A DNA stretch of 51,757 bases, from contig JAEPDS010000028.1 of the NCBI GenBank assembly GCA_016842065.1, forward strand, positions 1-51,757. The letters are read 5' to 3'. Shown one piece after another: positions 29,901 to 39,600 of the stretch (positions within the stretch are counted from its first letter, which is position 1; the number at the start of each line of letters is the position of its first letter). Both the position numbers and the translations under genes were made by a program. The stretch is from Candidatus Thiodiazotropha sp. 'RUGA' (GTDB taxonomy: Bacteria > Pseudomonadota > Gammaproteobacteria > Chromatiales > Chromatiaceae). The notes under the pieces were generated by a model that had not been told where the DNA came from, ran no database searches, and saw only the letters and a program-made list of their open reading frames with translations.

Positions 29901-30268
29901 GCGTACGCTTTTCAATAGACGATTTTGGCACGGGTTATTCATCCCTGGCCTACCTGAAACGTCTACCCATCAGCGAAATCAAGATCGATCGCTCGTTCAT
30001 CCATGACATGCTTGATGATCCCAATGATGCTGCGGTGGTTGAGACCATCGTCAAGCTGGCCACTCAACTCGGCATGGAAACCGTGGCTGAAGGCGTCGAA
30101 AACAGGGATGTCCTTGAGCAATTGGTCAATTTTGGCTGTCACGCATTCCAGGGATTTTATTTCAGTCAGCCTGTGGCTGCCAAGGAATTCGAAGAGCGCT
30201 TCCTGAAACAGAGTACTGACTGGGCTGCCAAGCAAAATAAACGCTTATGGACTGAATTAGAGCCATAA
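26957..30268 (+). CDS. periplasmic-binding domain, PAS-PAS-GGDEF-EAL protein
   Basis: A 1103-aa inner-membrane c-di-GMP enzyme. A signal anchor (1-29) leads to a periplasmic domain of about 300 residues resembling ABC-type substrate-binding proteins (start ILVIHSYSQEYPWTKGQ). One transmembrane helix (about 346-370) leads to two PAS domains (about 400-640). The GGDEF motif is intact at 733-737, with an inhibitory-site RxxD (RDED) five residues before it. The EAL domain reads ESL at 865-867 and keeps DDFGTGYSS and TVAEGVEN, so phosphodiesterase activity is still plausible. It should couple an external ligand to c-di-GMP turnover. It is monocistronic by spacing. Confidence 0.93.
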   Translation: MLLFPKNVITGAILGITLLFFSPILVIAADASRILVIHSYSQEYPWTKGQHDGFIEGLRQGQPTQSIIKTEYLDTKRTDYNSSYANWFGHYLQIKYQDFNPDAIYVTDDNGLDFGLSHLVNIFPEKPLVFSGVNDYSKQERLDPELQTGVFEKKEIGPNLELVQQLFGQPEAIFIVGDNSNTYQAIERELRKKLSTAQFPKTIFLADNNIDNITKPLRSVKKPLVLLTTLGAMRNKNGSTLKLNDTIKFIVTSGSEVVISMEDAYLFNGVLGGYVTSGKAQGMAAASLVKAILKGIKLTELPPITKSPNEYIFSDPTLQALNLELPATIAEKATILNPRIGFYGLYKKVIVATIVILFLSLIASLFLHTWLTSKKNKKLQQQSEMLRLNKEQLSQSEEKYRLLFERPEEPMLVIRKNTFVIANDSAARLLGFESSQELQQIHPSALSPDKQPDGRQSTDKADEMIEQAYKTGYHKFEWQHLKKDGTPLLIEVSLTRIPFENDYALFCIWRNITEWRKAENALREKTTYLNSVLSASVNIGLIATDTSLKINYFNESAARIFGLEPDQLKQQSIHIFHAGHGSESKKRFKAAMRIAQDKGEYRFQMNLPIKGETRYLDARISPIREENQELQGYILMIEDVTRQREAERLIKFQASYDHLTNLPNRRTLLTRLQQTISRCKRHSHLGAILFIDLDNFKQVNDTLGHSVGDSLLQEVAQRMLKDVRDEDTVARLGGDEFVVLLSESGNTLEKAIADIKQVADKLNENIAQPYLIDGHEIRTTTSIGISVFPTSDETADDILRQADTAMYQAKEAGRNTFRFFSLSMQKNIEARMYLLDELHHAIEENQFKVYFQPQFDSAMQLIGVESLVRWKKADNKIIQPGDFIPVAEESGLIQPINNFVLRHSLLKQWAWNKTYAEKVVKRISVNVSAVQFNQDNFVQNILDIISQTGTDPSVLTLEVTESMLLHDIDATAFKMKQLKASGVRFSIDDFGTGYSSLAYLKRLPISEIKIDRSFIHDMLDDPNDAAVVETIVKLATQLGMETVAEGVENRDVLEQLVNFGCHAFQGFYFSQPVAAKEFEERFLKQSTDWAAKQNKRLWTELEP

Positions 30269-30759
30269 AAGCGCTGGTCACCGGAATGGATGATTGGATT
30301 GTCTTTGACCCGGAAAACCAGCCCACCAGCGTTGAGTGATTGTTTTTAACCTGCTTACCGAATTGATCGACCAAGACCAATTTTTCTGGGGTAACGGAAC
30401 AAATTATCCGAACACCTTTTCAGCGCCATATGCTTGTGGCGCTGCAATCGACTTGAGTTCAGGCAGATGTCACAGTTTAGTAACACCCACTGCCTGATAC
30501 CATTATCCGAATCCACATTCAAAGTGTGAAAATACCGCTTGTTCTTGAAGTGCGCCATGCCAGTAAAATCAACAAGATTGCGCTCATCTCTTCAGCAACC
30601 AGACTCTGATCTTCATGGGAAGAGCAGAGTCTCTCTCTACAAGAGAATACCATAGCGCCGGAGCACCCAACTGCCCTGCAACTACGCCATCACCCGCCAG
30701 TTAGTTTTTCACAGGATTCGGTTATACTTGCAGGAAATTTGCAGTATGGGGGCACCGCC
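30269..30759. other. intergenic region, no gene seen
   Basis: About 490 bases. A 67-codon minus-strand frame (30355-30558) lacks a ribosome-binding site and is not called. No recognisable repeat or RNA was found. Confidence 0.4.
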
Positions 30760-31410
30760 ATGCACATTCAACGTCAGGGACAATGGATCTTCGCGATCGG
30801 GCTGGTCGTCGTATTGACCAGCGTACTCGCCGGCAACCTCATCCAGGACGAACTGGTCAGCCTGGGAGACCGGGCCTTTCTGGCCAAACATGGCGCAACA
30901 GGCTGGCTGGCCTTTATGTCTTTCGCCTTCGGTTTTCCATTGGGCATGGCAGTCTGTGCCACCGGCATGTTCATGGCGAGCGAACCCGCGGCCGGGAAAC
31001 GCTTGCTGTTTGCGCTTACCGCACTGCTTGTCGCCCTGTCGGCCATACTGGTGCCAGGAGTCGTCGGGCGGGCACCCAGTCCCAGTTTCTTCGGTACTGG
31101 CGGGTACACCATTCTGGTTCTGGTGTTGGCAACCCTCTGGTTCTGGGGCAGGCATCGGGCCAGTCTACCTCCTGAGGCGCGTCTAGGTGCGGACCTGCAG
31201 GGCGCCGGATACCTATGCTTCGCCGTTGTCGCCTGGAATCTGTGTGGCGTAGGCGGCATGCCCTCCTTTGCCCTGGATCCGGAAAAAATGCTGGCCATGG
31301 GCAACCGCGGTTTTGCCATTGGGCAGATGAAAGCGATCATGGTGGCGCTGGTGGCAGGCTGGGTACTCACGGCGGCCGGTTATCGCTTGTCGCTTAAAAA
31401 CTCGCAATAA
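30760..31410 (+). CDS. six-helix inner-membrane protein of unknown function
   Basis: A 216-aa protein with six predicted transmembrane helices (about residues 9-28, 46-70, 82-103, 113-131, 147-167, 184-208 of the ATG-started form). A frame from a TTG at 30739 exists, but the ATG at 30760 with GGGGG 7 bases ahead is preferred. Small polar loops and no catalytic motif are seen. The DUF6279 lipoprotein gene follows after 19 bases, suggesting co-transcription. The family is not recognised, so no function is assigned. Confidence 0.75.
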   Translation: MHIQRQGQWIFAIGLVVVLTSVLAGNLIQDELVSLGDRAFLAKHGATGWLAFMSFAFGFPLGMAVCATGMFMASEPAAGKRLLFALTALLVALSAILVPGVVGRAPSPSFFGTGGYTILVLVLATLWFWGRHRASLPPEARLGADLQGAGYLCFAVVAWNLCGVGGMPSFALDPEKMLAMGNRGFAIGQMKAIMVALVAGWVLTAAGYRLSLKNSQ

Positions 31411-31429
31411 CGCGCTCGGAGCCGGCGAT

Positions 31430-32338
31430 ATGCAGTACAACCCGTTCCCTATCGGCAACTACAGCAGATCAGGCCCGCTTTTGCGGATAATACAAACACT
31501 CCTGCTGGCGTTACTGCTGTCGGCCTGCAGTCGTATCCAGCTGGCCTACAATAACCTCGACTGGCTGTTACCGCATTACCTCAGCTCTTACATGCCCCTG
31601 TCAGATAACCAGGACAACCTGCTGGAAATGGGTGTCGAGAATTTCCTGCAGTGGCATTGCAGCACCCAGGTCGCGAGCTATGCCCACCTGTTGCGCGACG
31701 TCGATAGACGCTTCCGAAGCGACGACCTGGTCCGGACCGAACTGGTTACCTTCAACGATCGAATCCAACAGGCCTGGACAGGCATCCTGCAGCAGGGCAG
31801 CCCGGCGTTGGGTAATATTCTGCTCAGCGCGGATGAAACCCAGATCAGGGAACTCCTCGAAGGCTTTGAGCAGCGCAATAACGAGTGGCTGGAGGAGTTC
31901 GAAGCCACCAGTCACGAGGAGTTGCGCGATGACTACCGGGACCGCATGAGCAAGGAACTGCAGCGCTGGTTCGGTGAGCTGGACGAGCAGCAGGAACAGA
32001 TGCTGGTCGTCTGGAGCAGGCAGTTCCAGCCGCTGGGCCTGCAAGGATTGGAAGTGCGGCGACGCTGGCAATCGCGCCTGGGGGAGATCGTCAACACCCG
32101 CAATGACCGGGAGGCTTTCCAGCACGAATTCGCTGAACTGCTGACCAACCCGGGTACACTTCGCACCCCCCTTTACCAACAGCGCCTAGATCACAATCGT
32201 GATGTGACGATCGACATGATCTATAGCATTGTTCAACAGCTCAGCGATGCGCAGAAGCACCACCTGAAGCGACAGGTCAAAGCTGTGGCAGGCGATTTTG
32301 ACGGCTTGGCATGTAGCGGTAAACCGATCGCTTCTTGA
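31430..32338 (+). CDS. DUF6279 family lipoprotein
   Basis: A 302-aa lipoprotein with lipobox LLSAC (Cys33). The mature start YNNLDWLLPHYLSSYMPLS is the hallmark of DUF6279, a family found widely in Gammaproteobacteria with no established role. The rest is predicted almost entirely helical and acidic, suggesting an alpha-helical bundle in the periplasm. It lies 19 bases after the six-helix membrane protein gene. The last 20 residues contain a lone cysteine. Confidence 0.85.
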   Translation: MQYNPFPIGNYSRSGPLLRIIQTLLLALLLSACSRIQLAYNNLDWLLPHYLSSYMPLSDNQDNLLEMGVENFLQWHCSTQVASYAHLLRDVDRRFRSDDLVRTELVTFNDRIQQAWTGILQQGSPALGNILLSADETQIRELLEGFEQRNNEWLEEFEATSHEELRDDYRDRMSKELQRWFGELDEQQEQMLVVWSRQFQPLGLQGLEVRRRWQSRLGEIVNTRNDREAFQHEFAELLTNPGTLRTPLYQQRLDHNRDVTIDMIYSIVQQLSDAQKHHLKRQVKAVAGDFDGLACSGKPIAS

Positions 32339-33029
32339 ACAGAGAACTGTGTTATCAACCGGGTAATCGATTTGCCGCAATAACTTCCCAATACTATCAA
32401 GGCAACCATTGCAACAAACATGGTACAAACCGATTGTTCGGCACCAAGAAGTACCACCAGTCAAGGATCATGTGGCCTGTCCAATCAACCACCAGAGGAT
32501 ACACACGGACATCAATGGCTATGCCTTTTTAGCAGAATGTAAATCGATTGCCGACAATCAACGGTAGGAGAAACGGTTGATCTGATTACGGGATTGATAT
32601 TTCAGTAGTCTGGCTCAACTGTCGTGAACGACCTTGTACCAAGGTGTATTCAGCGCCCTCCAGGGTCTGAGCCATCCCAGAGCCGACCGGCTCATCCATC
32701 CTCTTTGTTGTTCTGCCATGCGATTGGTTCATTAGGACAACGAAGCGCTTTGGAAGCTGTTTCTATATCTGCCAACTGATGGATATCCCTGATCTTTTTT
32801 TTAAGCAGAGCTTTATGCGCACATTGCCCCCCCTATACAAGTAAATCATTCAGTTGTTGAATGAAATTGAGGTAAAAACTAACGCTTGGTTTGAAAAAAA
32901 CAGCCGATTAGCCATCGGAGATCAACTAAACCTTGAAATGTCACCTATAGATTCTGGATAATCTGACTATTGGTCTAGTTGTAGATCAAACACCTATTTT
33001 GGCCCTTGACCCGCCAATACAGAAACGAC
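32339..33029. other. intergenic region, no gene seen
   Basis: About 690 bases with scattered short frames but none with a credible start and composition. It ends at the hairpin at 33030-33048. Together with the following 130 bases it forms an 840-base gene-free space ahead of the PAS-GGDEF-EAL gene. Confidence 0.4.
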
Positions 33030-33048
33030 AAGCACCTGAAAGGTGCTT
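33030..33048. terminator. perfect 8-bp hairpin with short T run
   Basis: AAGCACCT-GAA-AGGTGCTT forms a perfect 8-bp stem with a 3-base loop, followed by TC. It lies 130 bases upstream of the PAS-GGDEF-EAL start. It may be a weak terminator for upstream transcription or an element in the leader of that gene. Confidence 0.5.
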
Positions 33049-33177
33049 TCATAAAGACGGCCCAACCTCCGCCGAGAATAACACTGCAGGCACCTGAACG
33101 GGCAGATATTGGTAAATATTTACCAGAACCCCCTGTTTCATTGTGACCGGCATGGTAGCGATCGATGGACGGCGAGT

Positions 33178-34998
33178 ATGAAAAATGGGTTGAATAAACG
33201 AGGGTCACAGCCGCGATGGGCCAAGCGCTTCGCCGAAAAGAGACAGAATAAGGCGAAATTCCCAAACAACAATAATCATAGGGACCCGCTTCTTGCTCAC
33301 CGTATTTTCAGCGCGTTCAAGGACGGCATCCTGGTAACTGATGCCAATCTGCAGATCATTGACGTCAATGAATCCTTCAGCCGAGTTACCGGCTACTCCC
33401 GTAAAGAGGCCCTCGGGCAGACACCCCAGTTGCTCTCCTCCGGCCGACATGGCCGCGAGTACTATGAGCGCATGTGGCAACAACTTGAGCACGATGGATA
33501 TTGGCAAGGCACAATCTGGAATCGCCGAAAAAACGGGGAAATCTATCCTGAGTGGCTATCCATTGAGACTTTAACCGACAGGCGTGGTGATGTGACTCAC
33601 TATACCGCGGTTTTCTCAGACCTGAGCAAACACAAGGATATCCACAATCAGATTCACCTGATGGCCTACTACGACTCACTGACCGGTTTGCCGAATCGTC
33701 AGCTGTTCTCGGACCGGCTCGATCTGAGCCTCTCCCTGGCCAGGCGTGAAAAACAGAAAGTGGCTCTGTTTTTCATGGATCTGGACCGCTTTAAGGACAT
33801 CAATGACTCTCTGGGCCACAGCACCGGGGATCAATTGTTGAATGCCGTCGCCAATCGACTGACCAACAGCCTGCGTCAATCCGATACCATCGCCAGGTTG
33901 GGTGGCGATGAGTTCACCGTGATCCTCTCTGGCATCCAGGATGATGAAAAAGCTCTCAATGTGGCAGACAAAATTCTAGACTGCTTTCAGCAGCCGTTCC
34001 GTGTTGGCCGGCGTGACATCCATATCAGTACCAGTATCGGCATCAGCCTCTACCCTGAACACAGTACAGACAGCGAGCATCTCGTCAGGCATGCGGATAC
34101 CGCCATGTATCAAGCCAAAGAGGCCGGAAAGAACCGTTTCATGCTCTACACGCCTCAGATGGGCAGCCAGCACAAAATGCGGGTGACTCTGGAGAATGAA
34201 CTGCGCAAAGCCTTGGCTGAGAACTCCCTGAAGCTCGCTTATCAGCCGCAAATTGACCTGGTTTCCAATAATGTCATCACCATCGAGGCTTTGGCACGTT
34301 GGAACCACCCGGATATCGGAGCCATACCGCCAAACCACTTCATTCCAATCGCCGAGGAGTGCGGTCTGATCAATGATCTGGGCAGTTGGGTGCTTCACTC
34401 CGCCTGCAGTCAGTTAGCACAGTGGCGCCAGCAGATAGGAATTGATCTTCGAATCGCCGTCAATGTCTCCGGCATTCAACTGCTGGAAGGCCGGCTCGAC
34501 AGTGATGTCCGCCTCGCGTTGAGTGCCAATAAACTCCCCCCATCCTCACTCGAGCTAGAGATCACTGAAAGTGTGCTCATGCTTGAGAATCATGAGGCAC
34601 TCAACGTGCTTTCGAATATCAAACAGATGGGTGTTTTGATCTCCATCGACGATTTCGGCACCGGTTACTCTTCACTCAGTTATATAAAACGATTTGATAT
34701 TGACAAGCTGAAGATCGATCGCTCGTTTATTTGCGACATCAGATCCAGTGATTGTGACCGTCAGCTGGTCAGAACCATCATCAACATGGGACACGACCTC
34801 TCCCTGAAGGTGACTGCAGAGGGCATTGAGGACAAGCTACAACTCGATTTTTTACAGGAGTCCGGGTGTGATCTGGCACAGGGCTATTATATCAGCCCCC
34901 CGGTGAGTAGCGGAGAGTTGACCCAACTACTGCAAGAACAGCAACGACAATTGCTGGCACAAGCGCCCGATGAAAGCGATTGTCTTGATCCCATCTGA
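33178..34998 (+). CDS. PAS-GGDEF-EAL protein
   Basis: A 606-aa cytoplasmic c-di-GMP enzyme. After about 35 basic residues, a PAS domain (about 38-160; FKDGILVTDANLQIIDVNES) is followed by GGDEF (242-246 intact, inhibitory-site RQSD before it) and EAL (370-372 intact, with DDFGTGYSS and TAEGIED). Both domains keep their key motifs, so it may make or break c-di-GMP depending on PAS input. A frame continues to a non-ATG start at 33109, but the ATG at 33178 is preferred. No transmembrane segment is visible. Confidence 0.92.
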   Translation: MKNGLNKRGSQPRWAKRFAEKRQNKAKFPNNNNHRDPLLAHRIFSAFKDGILVTDANLQIIDVNESFSRVTGYSRKEALGQTPQLLSSGRHGREYYERMWQQLEHDGYWQGTIWNRRKNGEIYPEWLSIETLTDRRGDVTHYTAVFSDLSKHKDIHNQIHLMAYYDSLTGLPNRQLFSDRLDLSLSLARREKQKVALFFMDLDRFKDINDSLGHSTGDQLLNAVANRLTNSLRQSDTIARLGGDEFTVILSGIQDDEKALNVADKILDCFQQPFRVGRRDIHISTSIGISLYPEHSTDSEHLVRHADTAMYQAKEAGKNRFMLYTPQMGSQHKMRVTLENELRKALAENSLKLAYQPQIDLVSNNVITIEALARWNHPDIGAIPPNHFIPIAEECGLINDLGSWVLHSACSQLAQWRQQIGIDLRIAVNVSGIQLLEGRLDSDVRLALSANKLPPSSLELEITESVLMLENHEALNVLSNIKQMGVLISIDDFGTGYSSLSYIKRFDIDKLKIDRSFICDIRSSDCDRQLVRTIINMGHDLSLKVTAEGIEDKLQLDFLQESGCDLAQGYYISPPVSSGELTQLLQEQQRQLLAQAPDESDCLDPI

Positions 34999-35238
34999 CG
35001 CCTGGGAACAGTTTGTATATGATCACCTCGTTATTCGAGGCCTATAAAATAATCGCCGCACAATCATAAATTCAGTGTATATGCGGTGCCATTTCCAAAT
35101 GACTATTCTATAACTGATGACAGACATCAACGACTCTAATAGCGTAAAGTATTACAATCCGATTAGGCATGGATGCCCACATCGAAGTCCTATTTTGTGC
35201 ACTGGAAGTACGATCATGAATACTTGGCGGGCTTTAGC

Positions 35239-35832
35239 ATGAACAAGCAGGCCAAACTGTTACTTGTGGATAGCGATCAGCCTTTGCTGAAGGCGATGCG
35301 TTGCAGTCTTGAAACAACAGGCTACAGGGTATACACCGCATCCAACAGACAGGACGCTGTGCGACTGAACAATCTTGAAAAACCCAACCTCGTCATTCTC
35401 AGCAATCAATTGATAGGCAGCATAGGATTAGACCTGGCGGATACGCTATTGGATTCAGGTACTCCCTTCATCTTTCACCAGCATCAGCAAGTGCCAGACC
35501 CGGTGCATCCGCACGAAACTGGTGAGGATTCTGCCAGACTGCTCAGACAGGATGAGCAGATCTCTAGCTTGATTGCCTGCATCGAGTCCTTACTAAAGCA
35601 GTCCTTTGATTCAGAGGAGCTCAAAAAGCAAGAACAGCACTATATCAAGGCGATCGAGACAGGTAAGATCGTTGGTACGGTAGTAGGCATTCTCATGGAA
35701 CGACATCGACTCAATCGTGCCGACGCATTCGAGCTGCTGCGAACGAGAGCCCGTTCCCAGCGACGCAGTCTGGTTGAATTGGCACAAGAGATTCTGGATG
35801 CGCTGGAAACGCTCACCCAGATTTGTGAATGA
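35239..35832 (+). CDS. ANTAR-domain protein with pseudo-receiver
   Basis: A 197-aa response-regulator-like protein. The N-terminal domain (about 5-115) has the receiver fold (LLLVDSDQPLLKAM), but the phosphoacceptor position is serine (S55 in NLVILSNQL), so canonical aspartate phosphorylation is not expected. The C-terminal ANTAR domain (about 135-195; KIVGTVVGILMERHRLNRADAFELLR) binds two-hairpin RNA motifs to prevent termination in known members such as NasR and EutV. ATG at 35239 is preferred; an upstream ATG at 35173 would add 22 residues. No nitrate or ethanolamine genes are adjacent, so the RNA target is not evident. Confidence 0.88.
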   Translation: MNKQAKLLLVDSDQPLLKAMRCSLETTGYRVYTASNRQDAVRLNNLEKPNLVILSNQLIGSIGLDLADTLLDSGTPFIFHQHQQVPDPVHPHETGEDSARLLRQDEQISSLIACIESLLKQSFDSEELKKQEQHYIKAIETGKIVGTVVGILMERHRLNRADAFELLRTRARSQRRSLVELAQEILDALETLTQICE

Positions 35833-36601
35833 AGGCAGCGTCGTCTGCTATACACAACCCCCGGTATATACAGGCACAAAACGGAAGGCGGGACATACTT
35901 CAACATCCGGCTATCCTGTCTTAATCGAGTCACCAGCGTGGATTTCAGCCTGAGCTCTTGCGCTCATTTTCAGGCATTCAGAATTGCAACAGACAACATG
36001 ACGCCGGCCACCTGCACTACGCTGACGTGACGTGTTGTAATTGCTGGTAAAAAAACCGGGCCAATACAAACCAGTCTGATGTGGGTGAGACACGCATCCA
36101 ATGCAGTTGATTGGTTGTTTGGGGAGAGGCACCAATCTTCATGAGGTACGTAATAATCTGGTTGATAATCGGCTGATCCTAATTTAAGTAATTAAAGGTC
36201 TATAACCCCATAAATCGATTTTTTATGCGCTTTTGCTCAGGGTCTATGATATTGCGCAGAGCTCTAAGGAGAAGGTCTTGCATATTGATATGAACCTAAT
36301 TCCTGTTCATGTGCTCAGCAAGCGTTACTCGAGAGCATTATTATCAACCGGTCACCTTCCTTGCTGAAACTGGCCTGAGATCCGAATCGTCAATCTAAGC
36401 TAGTAACACCAAGCTGAGCCACTTGCGCCTGATTCAACCTAGATTTACCAACTATCTCTAAAGTATCTATTTGTTACAAATCAGGACCAATACACAAGGG
36501 GCACTATTTCCTAAAATAGAGAGGACCTGAGAAACTTGCGAAATCGCTAAATAATTCTATAGTTAAGATGGTTCTTACCCCATTCCAAAGCACCTGACTT
36601 A
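35833..36601. other. intergenic region, no gene seen
   Basis: About 770 bases between the ANTAR gene and the large PAS-GAF-GGDEF-EAL gene. No gene, tandem repeat or recognisable RNA was found, although the length leaves room for a small RNA or an ANTAR target leader. This should be examined for paired hairpins. Confidence 0.4.
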
Positions 36602-39600
36602 GTGAACAAAAAGCCTTCCCAATCTCAAGCTGCTATGGATGCCGAGATCGAAAGAAGTAATTTTTTTGATCTCTCAATTGATCTACTGGCTGTCGCAAAT
36701 ACCGAAGGGAAATTTGTAAAAGTCAATCATGCCTGGAAGGAACTACTGGGTTGGGAACCTGAGGACCTTCTTAGTGATACCTTTCTGAGTTTTGTCCATC
36801 CGGACGATATTGACGCCACAGTTAATCAGATTCAAAGCCAAAAAGAGAGCGGCACAACAGTGCAGCAGTTTGTTAACCGCTATCGCTGCAAAGATGGTTC
36901 TTATCGTTGGCTTGAGTGGACTGCATCTGCTGAGATTGATGGATTCGTTTACGCCATTGCACGAGATAAAACGGATCAGAAGCGGACCGAACAGGAGAGA
37001 GACCGCTTTTTCGACATCTCTATTGATCTACTGGTAATCGCCAATACCGATGGAACTTTCAGAAAGGTCAATGAAAGGTGGACAGAAGTTCTTGGTTGGG
37101 AACAGTCGGAATTGGTTAACCGTCCGTTTTTCGATTTTGTTCATCCCGATGATATAGCGCCGACTCTGGTCGAACTCGAGCGCGAAAAAAGGGGGGAACG
37201 GGTTACCAAATTCGTAAACCGATATCGATGCAAAGACAACTCATATCTCTATCTGGAGTGGACAACACAACCTGAACCTGATGGTACGATTTATGCCGTT
37301 GCTCGTGACATCACTCAACGAAAACTGGCAGAACAGGCAATCATGCAGAGTGTTGAACGTTATCAGTCTGTCATTGAAACGGCCAACGATGGTTTTTGGG
37401 TGATCGATATCCATGGAAATATTCTTGAAGTCAATGACTCCTATTGTCGACTGTCAGGATACTCTCGTGAAGAACTGCTGCAGATGCATATTTCCGATAT
37501 AGATGCCACTAAAACACGAGAAGATACCCTTACTCATATTAAGGAAATCGTCAATAAAAAGAATGTTCTTTTTGAAACGAGACATCGCCACAAGAATGGT
37601 ACATTCTGGGATGCTGAAATCTCATCCAGCCATTCAAATATAGAAGGTGGACGTTTTTTCGTATTCATCCGTGATATCAGGGAACGAAAGTTTAACGAAC
37701 AAATCGCCAACTTGCGTGACGGATTATCAAAAATCGTATACCAGGGAGAGATGGATAACATCATGCGTGTTGCGCTTGATATTGCTGAAAGCATTACCCA
37801 AAGCCAAATTGGATTTTATCACTTCGTAGAAAAAGACCAGAAAACCCTGTCACTTCAAGTCTGGTCAAGCAATACGCTTAAAAACATGTGTCGTTCAGAA
37901 GGGGAAGATATGCACTATCCAATCGATCAGGCAGGCGTCTGGGTCGATTGCATACACCAGCGCAAACCTATAATTCATAATGATTACGAGGCGCTTGATC
38001 ATAAAAAGGGCATGCCGGAAAGCCATCCGAAACTGGTGAGAGAGATCACTGTTCCCATTTTCAGAGACAGCTTGATCGTAGCCGTGGCCGGACTCGGCAA
38101 TAAGGAGATTGAATACAGTAATTGGGACCTGAACGTACTCGAACGAATCGCTGACGTTGCTTACGACTTTATTGAGCGTAAGCAATCAGAAATGCAGATC
38201 GAACACATGGCCTATTACGATGCCCTTACCGGACTTCCGAATCGTACGCTTTTTTCAGAAAGGATGTCACAGGCAATGAGTCAATGCTCTCATACCGGGC
38301 TTGTACTGGCTGTCTGTTATCTGGATTTAGATGGATTCAAAGCGGTTAACGATGAGCATGGACACGACGTAGGCGATGAATTACTGATCAGCCTGGCAAA
38401 ACGCATGATGAACATACTGCGCGAAGGAGACACGCTTGCGCGTCTTGGTGGCGATGAGTTTGTAATACTGCTCAACAATCTAAAAGAAGGCAAGGAAAGT
38501 GAATCCTTTCTTAGTCGTGCCATAGAACGCATAGAGAAGCCATTCGTTGTCAAAGGATACCGATTAGCGATATCAGCGAGTATTGGTGTAACCATATTTC
38601 CTGAAGATGATTCGACAGCCGATACGCTTCTTCGACATGCCGACCAGGCAATGTACAAAGCCAAAGCCGATCCTGATATCGACTATCACATGTACGATTT
38701 AATCGAGGAGCAGGAGATACGCAGCAAACGCCAAATGCTTGATCAGTTCAAACAGGCATTGGAACGAGAAGAGCTTGTCTTACACTACCAGCCCCGCATC
38801 GATTTGTTTAGCGGTGAAGTTGTCAGTCTTGAAGCACTCATTCGCTGGCAGCACCCGGACAAGGGTTTACTGATGCCAGGTCAGTTTTTACCCAATATCG
38901 AAGGTACCCCTGAAGAAGTACAAATGGACGAATGGGTTGTCAATCAGGCTCTGGAACAACTCAATCAATGGCTGGATCATGACACAGCAATACCGCTGAG
39001 TATCAATATAAGCCCGCATCATATTCAGCAGGGTAACTTCTCAGAATATCTTACCGATCAACTAACCCACTACCCTGATGGCATTGCGCAGAATCTTGAG
39101 CTGGAAGTATTGGAGACCGCAGCAATTCACGATATTGAACACGTCGCGAAAATGATGAACTCCTGCTCAAAGCTAGGCGTCTCTTTTTCACTGGATGACT
39201 TTGGCACTGGCTACTCATCACTGACACACTTCCATCGTTTACCAATAAATGTATTAAAAATCGATCAGAACTTTGTTCGCTCAATGATTGATGACGTCAA
39301 TAATCTTGACATTGTCAAAGGGGTTGTACAACTCTCCAAGGCCCTACAACGACCCGTCGTAGCAGAAGGCGTTGAGAACATCGAACTCGGTATGATCCTG
39401 CTCTATCTGGGATGCCAATACGCGCAAGGCTACGGAATCGCACGTCCCATGCCGATTGAAGCATTTGATGACTGGATGATGTACTGGAAGAAAGAGCGAC
39501 TTTGGCATCGCTTGCATGATCAGGAAGAACTCAGTAGTGAGGATATCGAGCTAAAAATCGCTGTTTACAGCCACCGGCGATGGCTTGAATCGGTTGAACA

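Noticed and set aside
30355-30558. 67-codon minus-strand ORF after the GGDEF-EAL gene
   Set aside because: No ribosome-binding site and no recognisable similarity.
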